Below are positions 1-8,779 of a DNA stretch of 64,000 bases, piece by piece (the stretch's first letter is position 1; every line of letters begins with the position of its first letter). This DNA is from Rhodococcus koreensis (lineage in GTDB: Bacteria; Actinomycetota; Actinomycetes; Mycobacteriales; Mycobacteriaceae): positions 1-64,000 of the forward strand of contig NZ_FNSV01000004.1 of the NCBI RefSeq assembly GCF_900105905.1, written 5' to 3'. The translations under genes and the position numbers were made by a program. The notes under the pieces were generated by a model that ran no database searches, was not told the origin of the DNA, and saw only the letters and a list, made by a program, of their open reading frames with translations.

Positions 1-151
1 CTCGAACGTCTCGCGGCTCCCTGGCGTGCTCGTCCTTCAGGTCGATCACGTACTCGACGCCGTCGACGGCATAGTGGATGCTCTCGCCGTCGTCACCGAA
101 CACGGTGCCGTCGATGTCGTCGACCAGCTCCACCACGACCTTGCGTGCCAC
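1..151 (-). CDS. lsr2: Lsr2 xenogeneic silencer, N-terminal part (cut by window edge)
   Basis: Reading leftwards from a GTG at 151, the frame gives MARKVVVELVDDIDGT followed by a segment containing YAVDGVEYVIDL, which is the N-terminal dimerisation domain of Lsr2. Family proteins are about 110 residues; only the first 50 codons are inside the window, so the C-terminal AT-hook-like DNA-binding domain is not seen. A GAGGAG ribosome site lies about 7 nt before the GTG. Lsr2 coats AT-rich or foreign DNA and silences it, the actinobacterial counterpart of H-NS. Plasmid copies are thought to limit the cost of the plasmid to its host (inference here). The start is supported by the ribosome site and the conserved first residues. 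Confidence 0.85.
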   Translation of the reverse strand, partial: MARKVVVELVDDIDGTVFGDDGESIHYAVDGVEYVIDLKDEHAREPRDVR

Positions 152-287
152 AGATCCACTCCTCGCGTTCTTCGTCGGTCCGGATCTGATGACAGTACTG
201 GAAGTACCAGATAACCCCGCCGAGCTCAGCGGCCGACAGCGGGATCCGCCGAACCACCGGGCGTGCGCACCGGCCTAGCATCGTGCA

Positions 288-539
288 ATGACGACGATGA
301 GGTCGCTACCGCTGAACGCGATCAGACTCGGCTACCGCATCGCGCGCCTTCCCCTGCGGCTGGCGGAGGACGTCACCGCGTCCGAACACATCGCAGCGTT
401 CGCCTATCGGTGCGATCGTGTCGCCGCCCGGATCCTGCGGGACGAGAGTCTGTTGTTCGTCGACCCCGAGCACTCGGCGGTGGTCCGGCTGCACGACTAC
501 CGGGACCGACTGCGTGGTCGCAGCAACCCCACGCAGTAG
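288..539 (+). CDS. Small hypothetical protein, 83 aa
   Basis: This 83-residue reading frame encodes a basic, arginine-rich protein with an amphipathic N-terminal half (LNAIRLGYRIARLPLRLAED) and no membrane segment or recognised motif. It lies 136 bp from lsr2 in the divergent direction. High GC at third codon positions favours it over the competing frames. I do not recognise a family, and it may be spurious. Confidence 0.4.
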   Translation: MTTMRSLPLNAIRLGYRIARLPLRLAEDVTASEHIAAFAYRCDRVAARILRDESLLFVDPEHSAVVRLHDYRDRLRGRSNPTQ

Positions 540-853
540 ACGAACACCGACCTCACCACGGGTGAGGACCGAGATGGGGTGCCGAACCGCCCTGCGTGGG
601 GGTGGTGCCGGCCTGCCGAACATGATCGACGACGACGGCTACGGCGCGGCTCGAGGACGCATGGCAACAAACGGGTGCGACGGCAAGGCCGCCCCATCCA
701 GCCGCGTGGAAGCCGACCACCACCGCCTCCGGTGATGTGCTTCCGGGGGCCGATCCAACACCCTACGCAGATGGTGGGTGCCTCCAGCAGGGCACGGGGG
801 AGGCCGCCGGCGCGGGCGACCCTGGGTGCGTCCGAGGATCGGTGCCGCGTCCG
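540..853. other. No gene recognised
   Basis: The frames crossing this stretch are arginine-rich GC-shadow translations without ribosome sites or family motifs. I see no repeat or RNA element in it. Confidence 0.5.
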
Positions 854-1213
854 CTACCGGGCGGATGCCCACTCGCGTTCGGCATCGCCGGATTCCGGTC
901 GCCGCGGTGGCAGCGATCGGCGTTCGCCGCGGCGGCGGGCATGTCGCCTGCGCTCGGTTTCGGTCATCCCGCCCCAGGTTCCGTACGGTTCACCCGTCGC
1001 CAGGGCATGGTCACGGCACGCGGCGAGCACCGGGCAGTTATGGCAGATCTGCTGGGCCCGCATTTCGCGCCGGGCCCGGGCCTGGCCGCGTTCGGTGTCC
1101 GGGGAGAAGAACACCGACGAGTCGAGTCCGCGGCACGCGGCCCGCTCCTGCCACCCCACCCCGGCAGTCGGGGTCTGGTACGCCGGTAGCGGTGCGGTTC
1201 CTGCGGGTGACAC
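854..1213 (-). CDS. WhiB-family transcriptional regulator (copy 1)
   Basis: The 119-residue product has the four Wbl cysteines at 27, 57, 60 and 66 (C, CxxC, C), which bind a 4Fe-4S cluster, followed by the family turn YGTWGG at 77-82 and a basic tail (RRRHARRRGERR). Wbl proteins act in the cytoplasm, usually by contacting the primary sigma factor. The GTG at 1213 is chosen because AGGGAATC precedes it and because a CACGCCGTG element lies 94 nt upstream, the same spacing as in the second whiB gene of the window. The subclass cannot be assigned by eye. A conserved element rather than a neighbour gene suggests its control. Confidence 0.9.
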   Translation of the reverse strand: MSPAGTAPLPAYQTPTAGVGWQERAACRGLDSSVFFSPDTERGQARARREMRAQQICHNCPVLAACRDHALATGEPYGTWGGMTETERRRHARRRGERRSLPPRRPESGDAEREWASAR

Positions 1214-1306
1214 TGCCGATTCCCTTTCCGTTTCTTCCGAGCCCGGGAATGGATCGCCGGGCCGGGGAGAACGGGCGTCAGGCCTTCATGTGGCCACGGG
1301 GTCCCG

Positions 1307-1317
1307 GTCACGCCGTG
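1307..1317 (-). promoter_or_regulatory. GTCACGCCGTG element upstream of whiB copy 1
   Basis: These 11 bp contain the palindrome CACG-C-CGTG and recur identically 5' of the second whiB gene (15511-15521) at nearly the same distance from the start codon (94 and 93 nt). This suggests a shared operator or promoter element. It is a candidate only. Confidence 0.5.
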
Positions 1318-1513
1318 TCGATATAGGAAACCGGTCACCCTGTTTGCAGAGGTATACCGGAGCGTGTGGCCCCGGCGCCACTCGGTCGCATGTCCGACAT
1401 CCCGGCCGGCCCAGGATTCCGACGCAGCGGTTCACCTGCACGTTCGGTGGCATTCGTGCGTTGTTCATTTCACACGGCAACCGATGGATCCGCCGGCGGC
1501 GCGACCTCAGAGT

Positions 1514-2053
1514 TCAGGAATGCCTCGGCAGCCCCAGCGCGGCGGCGTGCTCGCGCAAGTACTCGCGCAGGTACGGCATGGTGAAGTCGAGCATCCCGTG
1601 ACCGACCGACGCGACCAGTTCGGCGTCGATCAGCCGCAACCGGTACTGGCTGGCATAGGTGCTGTCCACGCCGAGTCGGACGGCGATCTGGCCGATCCGG
1701 CTCGGGCCGTCGTCCTGCGACATCGCGACCAGGAAACTCCGGTCGACGTCGGAGATCCCCGCGAGGCTCGGCTCGAGGACCAACGATCCGATCCGGCGGC
1801 GGGCCGCGGCGACACCCGCGGTGACATCGCCGGTGGAGACCACCGCCGCGGTCCGGTTCTGCCGCCAAATGTGTTATCCGACAAGCTGAATCAGAACCGG
1901 ATAACCGTTCGTGGCCTCCGCCGCGGTGCGGCAGTCGGCCTCGGCGATCGAGCGCTCGGTGCCCTCGATCGGCTCCCGGATGGCCTGCGCCACCTCGTCG
2001 AGGGGCACCGCACCCAGGGAATGTCGGTCGGCACGCCGCAGGAAGGTCAGGAC
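1514..2053 (-). pseudogene. AAA-type ATPase C-terminal remnant with an in-frame stop
   Basis: Two minus-strand segments lie in the same frame and are separated only by a TAA at 1876-1874. The first contains AIREPIEGTE and YPVLIQLVG; the second begins HIWRQNRT and continues into a winged-helix tail (IGQIAVRLGVDSTYASQYR). Together they resemble the C-terminal half of plasmid-borne Orc1/Cdc6-like AAA ATPases, where YPxxIQLVGYxxW is usual, so the stop probably replaced a tyrosine codon. The P-loop half is missing: upstream of about 2053 homology gives way to a T-rich stretch (2058-2094). The copy is both 5'-truncated and interrupted, hence non-functional. Family assignment is by motif memory only. 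Confidence 0.6.
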
Positions 2054-2563
2054 GTCCCTTTTAGCTTTTTTAGCTTCTTTAGGGTTGGGTAGCGATCCGC
2101 TCCTCGACCCCCTCGCAGCCCGAGTGTCCTGGCTCAATGAAGGGCGAAGACTCAGCGCGTCGCGCACGAGTGGCGCACTACGCCCACCTGGTCCGATGAC
2201 ACGTCCCCCGCACCGGGCCCGTCCCCGTGAACTCTCACGAAAGCCCCCGACGAGGGCAGAAGCCACGGATCCGTCACCGCTCGCCGGCCCGCGGTTCGCC
2301 ACCGCCGATCAGTGCCGTCGTCGGCGACGCCGGCAGATATGAGACTGCACGCCCAGCGCACTCCGCCGCACCGTCGGTGCAACTACCGATGCACGAACCT
2401 CCGGACGCGCAGGACTGCAGCGGCTGCGTGCAACCGGTCCGCCGACGGTTGGACCGTCCGCCCCCCGGGGGGAGGGTCCGTTGTCCGCGGTTGACCTGAG
2501 GTGCCTCCCACCGTGTGCAGTCGACCACGGCGTTCACCGCGACATGCCGACGGCGATATTGCA

Positions 2564-2590
2564 TTAGCACTCCACCATAGAGAGTGCTAA
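2564..2590 (+). promoter_or_regulatory. CIRCE operator (HrcA binding site)
   Basis: TTAGCACTC, then 9 nt, then GAGTGCTAA matches the CIRCE consensus perfectly. HrcA binds this element and represses groE or dnaK promoters until heat shock. Here it precedes a 77-residue membrane protein at 2654 rather than a chaperone gene. Upstream, TTCACC (about 2532) and TATTGC (about 2557) could be a -35/-10 pair, which would place CIRCE over the transcription start. Confidence 0.85.
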
Positions 2591-2653
2591 ATTTTCTGCA
2601 CCCGATACCGGGACCCGCACGAACCAGCAACGCCCAGAAAGGATCCGCACCCC

Positions 2654-2887
2654 GTGACCGCCATCCCCGGCCCGCATTTGCGCACCACCCAGCCCGCCAC
2701 TGGCCGCGACGAGGCTGCGCCGACCGATATGGCGCTGCTCGAGTCCTGGGAATCGGGTATCGCCGTGATCATCGGCCTGGCCTTGCTGACGACCCTGGTG
2801 TGCACCGCCCTCGGATTGTTTCCGCTGGCCCTTTTCGCGCTCGTCGCGGTCGCCGGCGTCGCCGGTCTGGTCACCGCCGCCCTCTGA
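2654..2887 (+). CDS. Small two-helix membrane protein downstream of CIRCE
   Basis: The 77-residue product has a hydrophilic N-terminus and two hydrophobic stretches, IAVIIGLALLTTLVCTALG and LALFALVAVAGVAGLVTAAL, forming a likely helical hairpin. The GTG start follows AGAAAGGAT at a suitable distance. The gene begins 63 bp after a perfect CIRCE operator, so it is probably induced by heat or protein-folding stress. No family is recognised. It stands alone; the next plausible gene starts about 190 bp downstream on the same strand. Confidence 0.6.
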   Translation: MTAIPGPHLRTTQPATGRDEAAPTDMALLESWESGIAVIIGLALLTTLVCTALGLFPLALFALVAVAGVAGLVTAAL

Positions 2888-3080
2888 TCCGGCCGGCATG
2901 CCCCACCCGCTACCCGGGGAGCGGACAGATACGCTCGCCGGGCGGCAGCACGCTTGTGGTGGATATGCACCCCGATCTTCCGTTACCGGCCTGCAGGTTG
3001 TGGCCTCAAATTACTTTCTGGGAGTGGGACTCTCAGGAAATTCACAGGCACCGCGGGGCCGGGTGATGCGACGATGAAGC

Positions 3081-3575
3081 ATGCGCCGCCATCGTTGGCC
3101 GGCCCTCGCGCCGCCCACCACCGGAGGGATCGTCGTGCACGCGGGCATGCCGATCGCGGCGGAAAAGGATCTCGCCCTCGAGTTGTCCGCGGCGACCGCA
3201 TTCGCGTCCGGGCTGGGGCTGCGGTTGACACTGTGCGTCACCGGTGTCCGCGCCGACTTCGCGCGCTACGAAACCCGGCCCCTGACCGACCCCGGGGACT
3301 GGACGGCGCAATGGTCCTACCTGGCCGTGCACCTCGGCGCCGACGACCTCGCCGGGTTCGCCGACCCGTTCCACCCGACACCCGATTCCGGGCAGGACGG
3401 ATCCGGGCCGTATCGCACCACACCGCAGTACTGGATCGGCACCTACCCGACCACCAAGTCACTGACCATCACCACCAGCTGGCCGCAAGTCGGACTCCAC
3501 CCCACCTCGGTCACCCTCACGCTCGGACCCAGCCCCTTCCCCACCACCGCGTTCGGGTCCGATGCCCGTCGATGA
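3081..3575 (+). CDS. Hypothetical protein, 164 aa
   Basis: The frame has strongly GC-biased third positions and a soluble product with a mixed alpha/beta look (LALELSAATAFASGLGLRL, then WTAQWSYLAVHLGADDLAGF). The central LALELSAATAFASGLGLRLTL segment is a probable helix. I recognise no catalytic motif or domain. An alternative start is the GTG at 3135, which would remove 18 residues. No strong ribosome site decides between them. Confidence 0.5.
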   Translation: MRRHRWPALAPPTTGGIVVHAGMPIAAEKDLALELSAATAFASGLGLRLTLCVTGVRADFARYETRPLTDPGDWTAQWSYLAVHLGADDLAGFADPFHPTPDSGQDGSGPYRTTPQYWIGTYPTTKSLTITTSWPQVGLHPTSVTLTLGPSPFPTTAFGSDARR

Positions 3576-3860
3576 CAGGTGCACCAATCCGGTTCGACGA
3601 GATGAACGTCCTCGCCGCCGGTGACATCCGCCGAGCAGCTCCACCGTCACCGACAACCACGTTCGTACTATCCCCCGAGGATGACAAGCGGGCCGCGGCG
3701 CCGCCCGGACACAGCCCGCAAACGCAGACAGCGCGCCGGACACCGATAGCCGACCGCACACATCTTTAGAACGGTTGGCGGTGACGTGGCGAATCCGCCA
3801 CCGTTCCGAGATTCCGCGTTGCCTCTGGCAGATCGACATGCTCGGCCAGTGCGTTGACGA

Positions 3861-4196
3861 TCAGCTCGACACGCGGTGGGCCGACCGCCCCGTGTAGCCA
3901 TTCGCGACCGGTTTGGATCTGGAGGCAGGTCCGAGAGACACGCCACCACAACCGAATCCGTTCTCGGCATGCACGTTCGGCACCGCCACACTCGAAAAGT
4001 GGGTGCCGGCGTCGATAGCACACATGGAGGACCGGGGTCGAGTCGACCGGGCCGGGCCGGATCGGTTATCCGGCCGGGGCCGCGTGCCAGGCCAGCCGAA
4101 CGGATCCGCGGCGACAGCGCCGAATGCGTCGCCGTCCGGCTCGTCCTCGAAACAACCGTAGGGGACACCGCCCGCGGTGCAGCCGACAACGAACAT
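3861..4196 (-). CDS. Doubtful hypothetical protein
   Basis: From an ATG at 4196 the frame begins MFVVGCTAGGVPYGCFEDEP, which looks coding, but the remaining 80 residues are low-complexity and proline/arginine-rich. A neighbouring frame reads ITGGPASVFGWIMVDER immediately upstream, so this may be a frameshifted remnant of a longer gene. It lies just downstream of the HTH-type gene at 4360-5067 on the same strand. Confidence 0.3.
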   Translation of the reverse strand: MFVVGCTAGGVPYGCFEDEPDGDAFGAVAADPFGWPGTRPRPDNRSGPARSTRPRSSMCAIDAGTHFSSVAVPNVHAENGFGCGGVSLGPASRSKPVANGYTGRSAHRVSS

Positions 4197-4359
4197 CGAC
4201 CCGCTCGTCCACCATGATCCAACCGAACACCGATGCCGGCCCGCCTGTGATGTCCGGTTGGTCGTGGCGGTTGCCGTTGTCGTGCCGGCGTGGGCTGCGG
4301 CTCGGCTCACGGCCCATGGAGTCGGGCGTTCCCCTCGGTATCAGGTGTGTTCGTGGCGG

Positions 4360-5067
4360 TCACATCGGTCCCACGGCCACCGAGACGTGGAAGTTCCCTG
4401 CCCCCACGGATCGCTCGAGGGTCGCAATGACGGCAGCCGGATTGTCGTAGGGCCCGTTGAGGTAGAACGGCTGACCGTCCCTACCGAACTCGATCCGACC
4501 CGGCCCGTCCCACTCACCCAGAAACGCGGCGGCATCCTCATCGAAGGCGCCGGCGGGCTCGAAACCGAGCCCGCGCGCATACGCCGCCGCCCCGAGGATC
4601 AGTTCGCGGCCGAGTTCGATCGGAATCTCCACCGCAGGACGGTCGAACGCCGCATAGTAGGTGCGGACGGCGGTGGGGATCCTGCCCGCGTCCATGGTTT
4701 CGGGGTCACGGGCGTTCTTCACCCCCAGGCAGTGCACATCGGCCAGGTACCCTCGCACGGTCGCCCGACCACGCCGTCCCTCCCGTGCCACCAGCACCTG
4801 CGCGAAGCCTTCGGCCTCACCGGCGGGAGCGTCCAGTTCCGCCCACTCCGGATGCCCGTCGAGGCCCAGCCCGACACTCCAGCCACAATTGACCCAGCAC
4901 CCCAGCACCCGCCCCAAGCCTCGGGACACGTCGGCCTCGGCGGCGATTCGTCGCACCACCGGCGTCACCACCGACGGCCGCACACCCAGCGCACGCGCGA
5001 TCACCTTCGGCGGGACACCCTGCTCCCATCGCCGCCGCACCTGCTCGACCAACTCCGCATCGTCCAT
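4360..5067 (-). CDS. Conserved protein with N-terminal helix-turn-helix
   Basis: The 235-residue product starts with an HTH-like segment (AELVEQVRRRWEQGVPPKVI, ARALGVRPSVVTPVVRRI). The body has WVNCGWSVGLGLD, GYLADVHCLGVKNA and FGRDGQPFYLNGPYDN. I recall this set of motifs from uncharacterised actinobacterial proteins but know no function. Start: the longer frame reaches 5223, but the ATG at 5067 directly precedes the HTH and the extension is low-complexity. It is divergent from the pRiA4b ORF-3 gene, with a 400-bp gap. Activity cannot be inferred. Confidence 0.65.
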   Translation of the reverse strand: MDDAELVEQVRRRWEQGVPPKVIARALGVRPSVVTPVVRRIAAEADVSRGLGRVLGCWVNCGWSVGLGLDGHPEWAELDAPAGEAEGFAQVLVAREGRRGRATVRGYLADVHCLGVKNARDPETMDAGRIPTAVRTYYAAFDRPAVEIPIELGRELILGAAAYARGLGFEPAGAFDEDAAAFLGEWDGPGRIEFGRDGQPFYLNGPYDNPAAVIATLERSVGAGNFHVSVAVGPM

Positions 5068-5467
5068 GGCACCCCATTCTGCTTCACCGATCGACAGGCT
5101 CCCGCGTCTGCACACATCCGCACATGTCGGGCCAGGTGAAGGTCCGTGGATACCGTTCGGCGGCATCCAGCATATCGGCGCCACCGACTGGTCACCCGTC
5201 TCGCCGTGGGAATCCTCCACCACGGATACTCACGCGAAATCAAGCAACATCCACTGGCGAAGTCCGGCCCCACAGCAGGTTCAACGAAGCCCGACCTGCC
5301 ACTTCAGATTCCTCACCGCAGGGTGCGGAAGACGTGCCTGCTCGAGTCCTGGATCTGCGCGGTGCCGATCGGGACAGGACGAGCCCGCACACCGAGTATC
5401 GCGGCGGCGGGCGCTGGTTCGTGGAGCGGCGGGGCATGCCGGTTCTCGTCGATGGTTGACTGATCTC

Positions 5468-6937
5468 GTGCCGACCTCAGACGACGTACGACGGCTCGCC
5501 GAGCAGCTCATGGCCGAGTTGTCCCCGCAGCAGCAACAGGCGTTCTTGGGCGCGATCGGGGCGGATCGTTCGATCGCATTGATCGAGAATGCGCTGCGAA
5601 CCCCCGAGCCCACGGTCGGTGCTGCCCCGACCCGCATCCGCGGCTTTCGGGTCCGGCTCGACCTGATCGGCGCCAAACCGCCGGTGTGGCGGCGGCTCGA
5701 GCTGCCCGGCGACCTCACCCTCGACCGGCTACACATGGTGATCCAGGCGGCGATGGGGTGGTTCGACGGCCACCTGCACCGGTTCCGCACGGGTGGTGAT
5801 CCCCGGTCGCCGTACTTCGTCACACCGTTCGACGTCGAGGAGGGCGAGGACGGCGTGCTCGAAAACGGCGTCCGGCTCGATCAGGTGCTGACCGGCACCG
5901 GTGACCGCCTCTGGTACCAATACGACTTCGGTGACGGCTGGGACCACGTGCTCGCGGTGGAAGCGATCCTCGACGAGCCGCCCGCCGAGGTGCGCTGCAC
6001 CGGCGGTCGGATGGCCTGCCCGCCCGAGGATTGCGGTGGGATCTGGGGTTACACGGAGCTGGCGGCGTGGGTGCGCGGCGGATGCGACCCGTCGTCCGTC
6101 CCGCCCCCGTTCGAGGACGCCGGCCACGCCCGCGACTGGCTACCGCTCGACTGGCACCCCGACCTGTTCGACGTCGACGAGGCCAACACCGCCCTCGCGG
6201 CGACGGTGGCCGCGCCGCTCCGGGTGGCCGGGGAACTGGCCGCGCTGGTCGAGCAACTGGAGCGGGGCGGCAACCGGGCACTCACGCAGCTGCTGGCACG
6301 GTCGGCGTCCCACACCGCGGTCGAGGTGACCGAGGCCGACGCCGCCCGCCTGACCGAGCCGTACGTCACACTGCTTGACCTGATCGGTGACGGGGTGCGG
6401 CTGACCAGCGCCGGCTACCTTCCACCGGCACTGGTCGAGCAGCTCGCCGAGCGGACCGGCGTCACCGATTGGTGGATCGGCAAGGCGAACCGCGAAGACC
6501 TCACGTGGCCGGTCGCGCAACTCCGCGACAGCGCGCGAGCGCTCGGCCTGGTGAGTGTGCGCAAGGGCCGGCTGGCGCCGACCGCGCTCGCCCGCCGGAG
6601 CGGTAACCAGCCACTGGCGCTGTGGCAACACATCCTGTCCCGACTGCCGGTGAGCAGGACCGAGTTCGACCGCCAGGCGGGCTGGCTGGCACTCGCCGTC
6701 GTCGCCAGCGGCATCCCGGCCGAGGAATGGACCCGCGAGATCCGCAACCTGCTGCTCGGCCTCGGCTGGCGCACGAAGGGCAGTCCGACCCTCGGAACCG
6801 CTGCCGTCGCCAGCCCCACGCTCGACGTCCTCGAACTTCTCTCCGGGAAGACACGCGGCACGATCACCGGCACGGATCCCGCCGTTGCCGCCACCGCCCT
6901 CGCCGTGACCGGCCCCGACCCCAGCGACGCGACCTGA
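5468..6937 (+). CDS. pRiA4b ORF-3 family protein, 489 aa
   Basis: Residues about 50-190 form a plasmid pRiA4b ORF-3-like domain, recognisable by [51 protein letters not shown] and [12 protein letters not shown]. The rest (190-489) is a helical region without known motifs. The domain is common on actinobacterial and rhizobial plasmids; its biochemical role is unknown. The frame is open from 4661, but the upstream part is antisense to the HTH gene; the GTG at 5468 begins the conserved [18 protein letters not shown]. The protein is soluble by composition. High GC3 is uniform throughout, so the C-terminal part is real coding sequence. Confidence 0.75.
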   Translation: MPTSDDVRRLAEQLMAELSPQQQQAFLGAIGADRSIALIENALRTPEPTVGAAPTRIRGFRVRLDLIGAKPPVWRRLELPGDLTLDRLHMVIQAAMGWFDGHLHRFRTGGDPRSPYFVTPFDVEEGEDGVLENGVRLDQVLTGTGDRLWYQYDFGDGWDHVLAVEAILDEPPAEVRCTGGRMACPPEDCGGIWGYTELAAWVRGGCDPSSVPPPFEDAGHARDWLPLDWHPDLFDVDEANTALAATVAAPLRVAGELAALVEQLERGGNRALTQLLARSASHTAVEVTEADAARLTEPYVTLLDLIGDGVRLTSAGYLPPALVEQLAERTGVTDWWIGKANREDLTWPVAQLRDSARALGLVSVRKGRLAPTALARRSGNQPLALWQHILSRLPVSRTEFDRQAGWLALAVVASGIPAEEWTREIRNLLLGLGWRTKGSPTLGTAAVASPTLDVLELLSGKTRGTITGTDPAVAATALAVTGPDPSDAT

Positions 6938-7445
6938 CCGATCCCCTCGCCGCGCCGTACGTCCGCATCTCCTCATGGTGGGGAACCAGCAGGGCGCCGA
7001 CCCGGGACGTCCCGATGTGTGCTGGCAGCTTCCGATCCGCCGCCCCCAGGAATGGGTCGAACGCCCGACGGCGAACAGGTCCTCAGGACCACCATCACCG
7101 AGTGCGACCGCCGCGGCTGGGGCGAAGGGGCGCCGACCCGGACAGGTACTGCTCCGGCTCCCCGGACGCATACGTGGGGACCAAGGCCGTCTGGCAGTCG
7201 TTTGCATCCGAGCTCACCGAATTGCCGGGCAAGGCCGCGTACGGCGAACTCGCGAAGCTCTGCACACGCCGGGCCGGGCCGGGAATGCACACGCATTCTC
7301 GGCCGGATCGGATTCACCTGCAGCCGCCCGGCGGTCGAAGACCTGGCACACCCGGCGACCCCGCTCCGGGGAGGATGTGGATAGCACACGCCACCATCAC
7401 CTCATCCCTGCCCGATCTCCTTCACCACATCTGACAAGGCCGACG
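6938..7445. other. No intact gene; possible coding remnant
   Basis: One plus-strand frame contains [20 protein letters not shown] (around 7160-7230), which looks like genuine protein, but neither a start nor a continuation fits. The rest shows nothing recognisable. Confidence 0.35.
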
Positions 7446-7727
7446 TCAGCCCCCCAGGTGTTGCGAGTCCGTCGAACCGACGGCACGAAACGCGCGGGAC
7501 GCCTTCAACCCCTTTCGCACCACCCAGAGGTGAAAAATCGCCACGCCAACCGACACCGCCGCGAAGACCATCGCCAGAAACCACCACCACGCGGCAAACA
7601 CGAGATAGAGCACCGCACAGGCACCGGCGGCGGCAATGAACCCCCACTGCACACGGTTCAGCGTGCGAGCCATTTCTGTGGCACGAGTCGTCTCCGCAAG
7701 ATAAAAGTCCTGGCTGAGTGAATGAAT
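7446..7727 (-). CDS. Two-helix membrane protein with probable ATT start (paralogue A)
   Basis: The 93-residue product has a short polar N-terminus containing DFYLAETTRATEMARTL, then two membrane helices (GFIAAAGACAVLYLVFAAWW and FLAMVFAAVSVGVAIFHLWV) and a basic C-terminal tail. It aligns without gaps, over its whole length, with the protein at 14247-14528. Homology extends upstream of the only ATG (7673) to an ATT at 7727, which follows GGGAG at about 7 nt; between an in-frame TGA and that ATG there is no ATG, GTG or TTG. An ATT start is therefore proposed; otherwise the protein would be 75 residues. No function is known. Confidence 0.6.
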   Translation of the reverse strand: MHSLSQDFYLAETTRATEMARTLNRVQWGFIAAAGACAVLYLVFAAWWWFLAMVFAAVSVGVAIFHLWVVRKGLKASRAFRAVGSTDSQHLGG

Positions 7728-8118
7728 GTCGATCTCCCGTCCTCAACTGATCCGACACCGGTGGCAACCGTCCACGGCGACCGGGGACACAGTGTCCGCG
7801 TCCTTCGCCGCTACCACCTGCCATCGCGCACCGTCAGCGTAGAGGTCGTCACCGACACTGCGCGATGTCCGCACACCCCAGCCACCGTGGGCGTGGCTGC
7901 GCGCCGCGACCCCACCACTGGCAACGGGTCGTTGGCGGCCAGTTACCGGCGGACACCACTATGAAACCCGATCCCGTCTCGCCGTTGCCGCTCCGATCCT
8001 TGGTGCCCGACACAGATCGAGGGCGCTCCGGCCACTGTCCGGGTGCAGCGGCTGCCCGTGCTGCCCAGGTGCACCCATTGCCGTGAAACTGTTTCGCGCA
8101 GTGGTCCTCCGGCCACGC

Positions 8119-8322
8119 TCACCGCCGGGCCGCAGCGCGCTGCGCCTCCGGCAGCGGGTAGGTGCCCTCGAACGGGATGTCCCACTCGTCGTCGGCGAGC
8201 ACACCCCGCCGAGCGTCGTCCCGGCTGCCCGTGGCGTACGCGTTCACCGGCTGGTCGCTTTCGGTGGGTACATGCCCGTGGGTGTAGTTCCAGTGCGCTC
8301 CGGAACGCCCCTTGATGGGGAC
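8119..8322 (-). pseudogene. Possible gene fragment
   Basis: This frame ends in sequence that reads like real protein (GAHWNYTHGHVPTESDQPVN and DDEWDIPFEGTYPLPEAQR), but no start codon with a ribosome site precedes it, and the upstream part of the frame is low-complexity. It may be the 3' end of a broken gene or a small gene with an unseen start. Confidence 0.3.
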
Positions 8323-8431
8323 CGCGTCCCTTCTTCGGCCCCGGCTGTGTGCCGACGCGCAGCGGGTGGGCCGCTCCACGTAATCACAGGCCCCGTGCGG
8401 GCTGGCGGTGTGACCGTTCGCGGACGGGGCC

Positions 8432-8653
8432 TCAGACGACCATGTCCGTGGGCTCGGAGACGTCACCGTCGAGCAGGACATCCCACGAGACCGGGGGACC
8501 TGGATTGCGGGCATCGTCATGTTCGGCCAGATGACGGGCTCGGAGTCCTCATCGTGACCGCTCGTGCTGCCCCGCGAGAATCACCGCCAAGGCCGTCCAC
8601 ATCGTCGGCCGGGGTAGCGACACCCCACCAGTGCTGACCGCACACCAGTCCAT
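8432..8653 (-). pseudogene. Short gene interrupted by one TGA
   Basis: From an ATG at 8653 the frame reads MDWCAVSTGG and WTALAVILAGQHERSR, meets TGA at 8551-8549, then continues in the same frame with GLRARHLAEHDDARNPGPPV and SWDVLLDGDVSEPTDMVV before a second stop. A single CGA-to-TGA change would explain the break. The intact protein would be about 73 residues. The family is unknown. Confidence 0.4.
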
Positions 8654-8779
8654 GGGGACCTCGCACGAGAAACGCCGCCTGTGCCTGGGGTTGGCCCGGG
8701 CGTCGTGTGTCGGCGACCCCGCAGGGACAGCAGCGGGTTATCGTCGAAGACCTGTAGTGAATCAAGGGGGCAAGCGACC

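Noticed and set aside
4661..5467. N-terminal extension of the pRiA4b ORF-3 protein to 758 residues
   Set aside because: Antisense to the HTH-type gene at 4360-5067 and low-complexity.
6622..7434. 270-codon plus-strand frame overlapping the pRiA4b ORF-3 gene
   Set aside because: First half is a shadow of the true gene; only a short segment near 7200 looks coding.
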